Source: CAVZCK01 sp963798805
GTDB lineage: Bacteria > Pseudomonadota > Alphaproteobacteria > Rhizobiales > Rhodomicrobiaceae
Reading direction: 5' to 3'
DNA: 11,107 bases
Assembly (NCBI GenBank): GCA_963798805.1
Contig: CAWCVC010000001.1
Span: 1 to 11,107 of the forward strand
Shown: piece by piece, positions 6,371-11,107 of the stretch
Numbering within the stretch: position 1 is the first letter of the stretch
Layout: the number at the start of each line of letters is the position of its first letter
Position numbers and translations under genes: made by a program
The notes under the pieces: model-generated
Told to the model about the DNA's origin: nothing
The model's database searches: none
What the model saw: the letters and a program-made list of their open reading frames with translations, nothing else

Positions 6371-7203
6371 GCGGACAGCCCGCGGTGAGCGCTGGCGTTG
6401 TCAGCCGCGACATCGCCGTAAAGCAGCCGCCGCGTCGCGCCCGCCACATCGGCCTGGCGCATCAGGCTCTCGCCGACGAGAAAGGCATGTGCGCCGGCGG
6501 CGGCGAGGCGGTGGATGTCGGCATGGGTGAAGATTCCGCTTTCGCTCACAGTGAGGCGTCCTGGCGGGATCAGCGGCATCAGCCGCTCGGTGACGGCGAG
6601 CGTCGTCTCAAAAGTCTTCAGGTCGCGATTATTGATGCCGATGAGCGAGGTCGGCAAGGTGAGCGCGCGCTCCAGCTCGTCCTCATTATGCACCTCGGCG
6701 AGCACGTCCATGCCCCAGGCGTTGGCCGCGCCGGCCAGCTCCATGGCGAGGAAATCATCGACGGCGGCCATGATGATCAGGATGCAGTCGGCGCCGAGCG
6801 CGCGGGATTCCGGGACCTGATAGGGATCGAGCATAAAATCCTTGCGCAGCACCGGCAGGGCGCAGACTTCACGCGCTTCGACGAGATGATCATTGTCGCC
6901 CTGGAAGGACGGGCCGTCGGTGAGGACGGAAAGGCAGGCCGCGCCGCCGGACGCATAGGCAAGCGCCAGCGAGGCGGCGTCGAAATCTGCGCGGATCAGC
7001 CCGCGCGAAGGGCTTGCGCGCTTGATCTCGGCGACGAGCGCATAGCGGCCTTCCTCGGCGCAGGCCATGACGGTGGCGCCGAAGGGGCGCACGGGCGGCG
7101 CCTCATTGGCCGCCTCCTCGACCTCGGCGAGCGGCGTCTTCGCCTTGGCCGCCGCGATCTCCTGGCGCTTATAGCGGGCAATCTTGTCCAGTATGGTCGT
7201 CAT
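6367..7203 (-). CDS. trpC: Indole-3-glycerol phosphate synthase (278 aa)
   Basis: This enzyme converts 1-(2-carboxyphenylamino)-1-deoxyribulose 5-phosphate to indole-3-glycerol phosphate in tryptophan synthesis, on a (beta/alpha)8 barrel. By analogy with the Sulfolobus enzyme the active-site residues are E59 and K61 (VAEIKRASPSRG), K121 (LRKDFMLDPYQ), E170 (VLAEVHNEDEL), N191 (IGINNRDLKTF) and E221/S222 (VSESGI). The phosphate-binding end GAHAFLVGESLM is at 237-248. It is monofunctional: no TrpF domain follows. The start ATG overlaps the trpD stop as ATGA, and its stop overlaps the moaC start as GTGA. Confidence 0.97.
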   Translation of the reverse strand: MTTILDKIARYKRQEIAAAKAKTPLAEVEEAANEAPPVRPFGATVMACAEEGRYALVAEIKRASPSRGLIRADFDAASLALAYASGGAACLSVLTDGPSFQGDNDHLVEAREVCALPVLRKDFMLDPYQVPESRALGADCILIIMAAVDDFLAMELAGAANAWGMDVLAEVHNEDELERALTLPTSLIGINNRDLKTFETTLAVTERLMPLIPPGRLTVSESGIFTHADIHRLAAAGAHAFLVGESLMRQADVAGATRRLLYGDVAADNASAHRGLSA

Positions 7204-8243
7204 GAGGTCGGGGCCTTCCCTCGTGCGATCAGTTTTTCCAGCGCGGCGGTCGCCTTGCCTTCGTCGATCGAGGCGGCGGCCAGCTCCATGCCTTCCTTCA
7301 GCGTCTCGGCTCTGCCGGCGACGATGAATGAGGCGGCCGCGTTCAAGAGCACGATATCACGGAACGGTCCGGGCTTGCCGGCCAGAAGTTCGCGGATCGC
7401 CGCGGCGCTGTCGGTGGGCGCGCCGCCGAGCAGCTCGGGCAACGTCACGGTCTTGAGGCCGAGATCGTCGGGGCCGAGCTGGAAGCGGCGCAGCGTGCCG
7501 TTCTTCACCTCGACCACCTGCGAGACGCCCATTGTCGACAGCTCGTCGATGCCTCCGGCGCCGTGAATGACCCAGACATGCTCGGCGCCAAGCCGGCGCA
7601 TCGTCTCGGCCAGCGGCTCCAGCCAGACATCGGAGAAGACGCCGATGAGCTGGCGCTTGGTGCTGGCGGGATTGGAGAGCGGCCCGAGCAGATTGAAGAT
7701 CGTGCGCAGCTTCAGGCCCTGCCGGACCGGCCCGGCGTGGCGCATGGCGGGGTGATAGGTCGGCGCGAACAGAAAGGCGATGCCGGCCTCCGCGAGGCAG
7801 GCTTCGGCGTCCTCGGGCGTCATGGCAAGATTGACGCCGAGATTTTCGAGAACGTCGGCGGCGCCGGATTTCGAGGACACGGCGCGATTGCCGTGCTTGG
7901 CGACGGGAACGCCAGCTCCGGCCAGGACGAAGGCCGTCGCGGTCGAGACGTTATAGGTGCCCTTGGCATCACCACCGGTCCCCACCACGTCGATGGCGCC
8001 TTCGGGCGCGCTCACCTTGCGCATCTTACCGCGCATGGCGCGGACCGCGCCGGCGATTTCGTCGACGGTCTCGCCGCGCGCACGCATGGTGACCAGGAAA
8101 CCGGCAAGTTGAAGCTCCGGCACGCCGCCTTCCATGATCGCATCGAAGGCGCTTGCCGCTTCCTCCTCGCTCAGCGTGCCGCCGCTTGCGACGGTCTCGA
8201 AATGCGGGCGGAACTTGCCCGCCGCATCGGCCGCTTCGCTCAT
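7200..8243 (-). CDS. trpD: Anthranilate phosphoribosyltransferase (347 aa)
   Basis: TrpD transfers the phosphoribosyl group of PRPP to anthranilate, the second committed step of tryptophan synthesis. Motifs are VVGTGGDAKGTYNVST (86-101, PRPP binding), KHGNRAVSSKSGAADVLE (116-133), HPAMRHAGPVRQGLKLRTIFN (164-184, anthranilate side) and GIDELS (231-236, with the metal-binding DE pair). The N-terminal helical domain with GGTLSEEEA and the length are normal for the family. It is a separate gene, not fused to trpG as in enterics. It overlaps trpG upstream and trpC downstream, each by ATGA, indicating translational coupling. Confidence 0.97.
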   Translation of the reverse strand: MSEAADAAGKFRPHFETVASGGTLSEEEAASAFDAIMEGGVPELQLAGFLVTMRARGETVDEIAGAVRAMRGKMRKVSAPEGAIDVVGTGGDAKGTYNVSTATAFVLAGAGVPVAKHGNRAVSSKSGAADVLENLGVNLAMTPEDAEACLAEAGIAFLFAPTYHPAMRHAGPVRQGLKLRTIFNLLGPLSNPASTKRQLIGVFSDVWLEPLAETMRRLGAEHVWVIHGAGGIDELSTMGVSQVVEVKNGTLRRFQLGPDDLGLKTVTLPELLGGAPTDSAAAIRELLAGKPGPFRDIVLLNAAASFIVAGRAETLKEGMELAAASIDEGKATAALEKLIARGKAPTS

Positions 8244-8884
8244 CGCGCCGCCTCCGGCCTGCCCGGCGCGCCAGCGCGGACGAGATCGAGATTCTGCCGG
8301 ATCGGGGCCCAGTTGATCCGGGCGATGCGCAGGAAATTGGCGAGCAAGGCGTGGCCATAGGCCGAGGCGATGCTCTCGGGGTGGAACTGCACGCCGAACA
8401 CCGGCTGGCTCTGATGCTGAACGGCCATGATCAGGCCGTCCGAGGTGCTCGCCGTGATCCGCAAGGTGGAGGGCAGGGTCTTCTCCTTGACGATCAGCGA
8501 ATGATAGCGGGTGGCGGCGAATTCGGACGGCAGACCCTGGAAAATCCCCTCGCCGGAATTGTAGATCGTGGAGATCTTGCCATGCATGAGCTTGGGCGCG
8601 CGGATCACCTCGCCGCCATAGGCCTGGCCGATCGCTTGATGGCCGAGGCAGACGCCGAGCAACGGCACGCGTCCGGCATTCTTCTTGACGAGGCTCAGAC
8701 AGATGCCGGCCTCGTTCGGCGTGCAGGGCCCCGGCGACAAGACGATCGCCTGGGGCTCTTCCGCCAGAACCGCCGCGGCCGAGATCTTATCGTTCCGGTA
8801 GACGCGGCAGGTGACGCCGAGATCGCCGAAAGTGTGCACGAGGTTGTAGGTAAAGCTGTCGTAATTATCGATGAGCGTGATCAT
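8240..8884 (-). CDS. trpG: Anthranilate synthase glutamine amidotransferase subunit (214 aa)
   Basis: TrpG releases ammonia from glutamine for the TrpE subunit of anthranilate synthase; in some bacteria the same protein also serves p-aminobenzoate synthesis. This is a class I amidotransferase with IDNYDSFTYNLV (5-16), LSPGPCTPNEAG (49-60), the nucleophile C79 in LLGVCLGHQAIGQAYGG, YHSL (127-130) and H168/E170 in VQFHPES. The start is ATG at 8884, since GGAGG lies five bases before it; an in-frame ATG at 8914 would add ten residues without a ribosome site. The tail after about residue 190 is slightly longer than usual. trpE is not adjacent; the upstream neighbour is a phosphatase gene. Confidence 0.96.
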   Translation of the reverse strand: MITLIDNYDSFTYNLVHTFGDLGVTCRVYRNDKISAAAVLAEEPQAIVLSPGPCTPNEAGICLSLVKKNAGRVPLLGVCLGHQAIGQAYGGEVIRAPKLMHGKISTIYNSGEGIFQGLPSEFAATRYHSLIVKEKTLPSTLRITASTSDGLIMAVQHQSQPVFGVQFHPESIASAYGHALLANFLRIARINWAPIRQNLDLVRAGAPGRPEAAR

Positions 8885-8963
8885 CCGAGCCTCCACCGCC
8901 GCAAAGATCAGCAAAATTACGGCGTCGCGTCTAGTGGAAAGCGCGTCGTCCGGTTTTCCCTCT

Positions 8964-9488
8964 TCATTCTTTCCGTTTTAAGAGTTTCGGTGTCGCAAAC
9001 AGCGTCAGAGTGCCGCCGCGCGGCTTGATGCCGGCCCAGTCCGGCACATCGAAGGCGATGACCGCGATCGCCGCCGTCGGGAATTTGCGCGTGACGGCGC
9101 GGCGCAGCTCGGTATCCCCGGCACCGACGAGGTCGATGGCGAGCGCCTGCAGGCCGGGATTGTGGCCGAGGATCATCAGATTGCGGATCTCCTCCGGCGT
9201 CTGCTGGATGAGGCCGATCATGACCGGGGCCACCGCGTGATAGAGCGTCTCGTCGAACTCGACCCGCGGGCGGGTCTTGAAGGCGGGCAGCGCCAGATCG
9301 AGCGTCTCGCGCGTGCGCCGCGCCGATGAGCAGAGGATGAGGTCGGGGGCGAGGCCGTTTTGGGCGAGAAACGCCGCCATCAACGCCACCGCCGCCTCTC
9401 CGCGCGGCGCCAGCGGCCGGTCGAAATCCGGCAGGCCAGGGGTTGCCCAGCTCGATTTGGCGTGGCGGAAGAGGGTCAGGACGCGCAT
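8964..9488 (-). CDS. SixA-like histidine phosphatase family protein (174 aa)
   Basis: This is a member of the histidine phosphatase (phosphoglycerate mutase-like) superfamily, SixA type. The catalytic start motif is LFRHAKSSW (R8, H9), followed by DFDRPLAPRGEAAA-like sequence (21-33), CSSARRTRET (53-62, second Arg) and ILGHNPGLQAL (106-116, with H109). SixA in E. coli acts on phosphohistidine of phosphotransfer proteins; the substrate here is unknown, and alphaproteobacterial homologues are often linked to general phosphatase activity. It lies 79 bp upstream of trpG in the same direction and probably forms its own unit. The start ATG has only a weak purine-rich site (AGAAG). Confidence 0.9.
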   Translation of the reverse strand: MRVLTLFRHAKSSWATPGLPDFDRPLAPRGEAAVALMAAFLAQNGLAPDLILCSSARRTRETLDLALPAFKTRPRVEFDETLYHAVAPVMIGLIQQTPEEIRNLMILGHNPGLQALAIDLVGAGDTELRRAVTRKFPTAAIAVIAFDVPDWAGIKPRGGTLTLFATPKLLKRKE

Positions 9489-9568
9489 TGGCGGCTTCTA
9501 ATTATTCCAACAAAAATGACTATGTCCGAGCTAAAGCGGATAACAGGCGTATGACAAGAATAGTTGTT

Positions 9569-9591
9569 CAAGGGCTAAATAATCGCCCTTG
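9569..9591. repeat. Perfect 7-bp stem hairpin
   Basis: CAAGGGC (9569-9575) and GCCCTTG (9585-9591) pair perfectly around the 9-nt loop TAAATAATC. There is no T run after it on either strand, so a terminator role is uncertain. It lies 81 bp upstream of the phosphatase start. Confidence 0.5.
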
Positions 9592-9703
9592 CACGAAGAA
9601 AACATATAAGCCGATCGGCGCATCACGCTGACGCGGTAGACCGTCATTCATTGCATATTGCGTCTCACGTTGAATACCGTAATCAGCCCATCCTCCTGCG
9701 TCG

Positions 9704-9733
9704 TCCCGGAAACGCCGCAGGCGTTGTCCGGGA
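9704..9733. repeat. Dispersed-repeat-like palindrome
   Basis: TCCCGGAAACGCC (9704-9716) pairs with GGCGTTGTCCGGGA (9720-9733) with a single bulged base and a short loop. Intergenic palindromes with a CCCGG...CCGGG(ATCC) core are common in multicopy form in alphaproteobacterial genomes. Multicopy status cannot be seen from one window. Confidence 0.55.
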
Positions 9734-9782
9734 TCCAATAGCATCTCCCCAGTTTGGTTCCGAGAGGTGGGGTAAGCGGGCT

Positions 9783-9807
9783 CCGGACGTTCGCTACGCT
9801 CGTCCGG
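9783..9807. repeat. Second CCGGACG/CGTCCGG hairpin
   Basis: CCGGACG (9783-9789) pairs perfectly with CGTCCGG (9801-9807) around an 11-nt loop, TTCGCTACGCT. It lies 24 bp beyond the end of the SnoaL-like pseudogene and 49 bp from the previous palindrome, and the two may belong to one composite repeat. Confidence 0.5.
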
Positions 9808-9830
9808 GCCGACTTCCAAAAAGCAATCCG

Positions 9831-10122
9831 CTAGACCGGAATGCCCAGCAGGCGGAACCACGACGCCCGGTCCCAATAGGCGCGCTGGCGAAGCGATGCG
9901 GCCGGCCTCCAGCGTGAACAGCGTGCTGCCATGGAGACGAAAGCCATGGCCATTCGGTTCACGCCCTGCGAACAGGCCGAGCCAGGTGCCGCGCGCCAGC
10001 CAGAACCAGGCAACCGTCGCGGCGTCGCTCAGCTTGGCTTCGGTTTCGATGATGCTCTCGGGGAAGGCGCGGTAGAAAGCCGCGAGGTTTTCGCGGATCT
10101 TCTCCCGGCCGACCTCCGGCTA
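9831..10122 (-). pseudogene. Truncated, frameshifted NTF2/SnoaL-like gene
   Basis: Two minus-strand frames join into one NTF2-like (SnoaL/ester cyclase type) protein end. From about 10119 the first frame reads EVGREKIRENLAAFYRAF, then ESIIETEAKLSDAATVAWF, WLARGTWLGLFAG and STLFTLEAGRIAS. The second then reads QRAYWDRASWFRLLGIPV and stops at 9831. The frame changes near 9886-9893 (one extra base or two missing). The sheet pattern and the final YWD...WFRLLG are typical of this fold. No start exists: an in-frame TAG sits at 10120-10122, and the upstream DNA differs in composition, so the 5' part is lost. The remnant is about 95 codons, against roughly 120-150 for the family. Confidence 0.78.
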
Positions 10123-10234
10123 ACGGTAGGCGTGTCTGTCTCTTTACGATCTGATAAGAGTGAAATTACCTCGCCGAGGTGCTTTCCCCGATATTCACCT
10201 AGTTCCTTAATCGTGCCGCCATGATACCGCGCCT

Positions 10235-11035
10235 TCAAACTAAACATAAAATCAGTAGATTTATTAATCTCGTCCTCTGAGCAGCCGTCCTCAGGTTGAC
10301 CACCGGAAATGTAATTCCGTCTCCTTGAAATATTTTTTCCATTAGCTGATTGAACTTGTAATATAATTCTGCGGCTTCCTGGGCTATATCATTATCATGG
10401 CACAATATAGTGCGGGTAATGTCGTCACCGGAAACAAAATCTAGATCGCAATAATTCGCTGTGCAGGCAAATTTAACTCCGAGCTTGGCGCCGTAAAGCT
10501 CACCTTGTCTCTCTGCTTCGTAGAAAAGTCGTCCGCGGGCGTTACCAATCGCACGCTCAACCTCAGAACAATCGTAGCCAAACGCTAACTCGGACGTTAT
10601 TCGCCGCAGGTCGCTTGCCTCAACACCATCTTTTCTTGCAATAAATCTGATAGAAGCCGAAAAAGTTGAACCTGCTTCGCCGACGCGCGACCATGCAGCA
10701 ATATTTCTCATCTCGAATGCTTCGTAACGGGAGGCGAGCCATTCACGGTAGAAAGCTTCCAGACTGTTCCAATTTGCGCCGGGTGAAAAGCTTGCCGAGT
10801 TCGCCTTTATGGTGCGCTTGGCAGCAAACGCATCTGGATAGGTTTTTCGACAAAGGTCGAATTTGTTTTTATGATTCCTTGGCGGGGTAATACTGTCCTG
10901 CAGTAGCATTGCTGACAGAGTGGCATCCACAGCAGAATATCCATCCGCAATAGCTTGCCGTGGTGTCCCGGCAAAATTTGCATGGTGCAAATGCTGCATC
11001 GCTAAAGAAAGTTTAAGAAGAACTTCCTTATTCAT
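10235..11035 (-). CDS. Unrecognised protein, possibly HEPN-like; 3' end frameshifted
   Basis: I do not recognise this 266-aa protein with confidence. It is largely alpha-helical in look; the N-terminal part with a two-helix pattern (LAMQHLHHANF, DGYSAVDATLSAMLLQDS, then PPRNHKNKFDLCRK) resembles HEPN-type helical domains, though the usual RX4-6H motif is not evident. Three Cys lie in the second half (C191, C196, C212). Codons are AT-richer than in the trp/moe genes, suggesting transfer. The last about 32 residues look wrong (NLLILCLV end), while the -1 frame continues for about 100 codons with a charged, protein-like sequence; the change probably lies at the A6 run at 10333-10338. Only a weak ribosome site (AGG) precedes the ATG. 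The gap to the preceding gene is 20 bp, so they are likely one operon. Confidence 0.6.
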   Translation of the reverse strand: MNKEVLLKLSLAMQHLHHANFAGTPRQAIADGYSAVDATLSAMLLQDSITPPRNHKNKFDLCRKTYPDAFAAKRTIKANSASFSPGANWNSLEAFYREWLASRYEAFEMRNIAAWSRVGEAGSTFSASIRFIARKDGVEASDLRRITSELAFGYDCSEVERAIGNARGRLFYEAERQGELYGAKLGVKFACTANYCDLDFVSGDDITRTILCHDNDIAQEAAELYYKFNQLMEKIFQGDGITFPVVNLRTAAQRTRLINLLILCLV

Positions 11036-11055
11036 TAAGCTGCCTAAATGAAAGG

Positions 11056-11107
11056 TTACTGCCCCCTTCTTGCCTCGCTGGCAAAACGCACGGCCTCCTC
11101 CGCGGCG
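11056..11107 (-). CDS. C-terminal end of an upstream gene (partial)
   Basis: The minus strand reads AAEEAVRFASEARRGQ and a TAA stop at 11056-11058. The rest of the gene is beyond the window. The composition is GC-richer than in the next gene and the helical, charged end is typical of a real protein terminus. It ends 20 bp before the start of the unrecognised gene, which suggests cotranscription. Too short to assign a family. Confidence 0.4.
   Translation of the reverse strand, partial: AAEEAVRFASEARRGQ

Larger units (their letters stand above)
9489..9830. other. Intergenic region with AT-rich segment and repeat-like hairpins
   Basis: No gene is recognised. Bases about 9490-9620 are AT-richer than the neighbouring genes and contain a perfect 7-bp hairpin (9569-9591); upstream signals of the phosphatase gene may lie here. 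The GC-rich part from about 9690 holds two further hairpins that look like pieces of dispersed intergenic repeats. A possible 26-codon frame beginning at 9551 has no convincing support. Confidence 0.5.

Noticed and set aside
6385..7566. Long plus-strand open frame (393 codons) opposite trpC and trpD
   Set aside because: It is antisense to two clearly recognised genes, a common effect of high GC; its composition is rich in Arg, Gly and Ala with no family features.
8885..8963. A trp attenuator with leader peptide before trpG
   Set aside because: No short frame with tandem Trp codons and no alternating terminator/antiterminator stems were found in the 79 bp.
8153..9028. Plus-strand open frame (291 codons) opposite trpG and the phosphatase end
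   Set aside because: It is antisense to recognised genes and crosses the trpG-sixA spacer without any gene-like start.
1..11107. CRISPR arrays, tRNA and rRNA genes
   Set aside because: No regularly spaced direct repeats, no cloverleaf-like sequence and no rRNA-like stretch were noticed on either strand.

Overview
The window looks like chromosomal DNA of a GC-rich alphaproteobacterium, most likely of the Hyphomicrobiales (Rhizobiales) and perhaps near Beijerinckiaceae or Methylocystaceae. The grounds are the gene order trpG-trpD-trpC-moaC-(insert)-moeA-lexA on the minus strand, a LexA operator of the alphaproteobacterial type (GAAC-N7-GAAC), and the protein sequences. The lineage below order level is a guess from protein flavour, not a measurement.

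Layout. (1) 1-2101: two insertion sequences end to end. An IS630-family element (about 2-1047) has a DD34E transposase split over two frames at a run of eight A. An IS481-family element (1052-2095) has an intact transposase, 26-bp imperfect terminal repeats and a perfect 6-bp target duplication TCTAAA. The IS481 element landed exactly on the right end of the IS630 element, and the stop codon of its transposase lies in the duplicated target, outside the element. (2) 2102-2686: about 585 bp with no recognisable gene, one strong hairpin and probably decayed sequence. (3) 2687-8884, all minus strand: trpG, trpD and trpC overlap by ATGA, and trpC and moaC overlap by GTGA. A membrane DUF2306-type gene and a DUF302-type gene follow, and then moeA and lexA. 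lexA has its own promoter, with the SOS box filling the -35/-10 spacer. (4) 8964-9488: a SixA-like histidine phosphatase. (5) 9489-10122: an AT-rich stretch, two dispersed-repeat-like hairpins and a frameshifted, 5'-truncated NTF2/SnoaL-like pseudogene. (6) 10123 to the end: visibly AT-richer, probably acquired DNA with one unrecognised, possibly HEPN-like gene. That gene seems to have lost its C-terminal frame at a run of six A. The last codons of an upstream gene sit at the window edge.

How the genes work together. TrpG/TrpD/TrpC cover amide transfer for anthranilate synthesis, phosphoribosyl transfer and indole-glycerol phosphate formation; trpE, trpF and trpBA are not in the window. MoaC and MoeA act early and late in molybdenum cofactor synthesis. 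LexA is the SOS repressor and appears to repress itself. The trp-moa part is tightly coupled by 4-bp overlaps; moeA and lexA are better seen as separate units downstream of the inserted pair.

No clearly new multi-gene system is visible. The most unusual items are the IS481-on-IS630 boundary insertion, the two-gene insert between moaC and moeA, and the broken AT-rich gene joined to a truncated pseudogene at about 10122.
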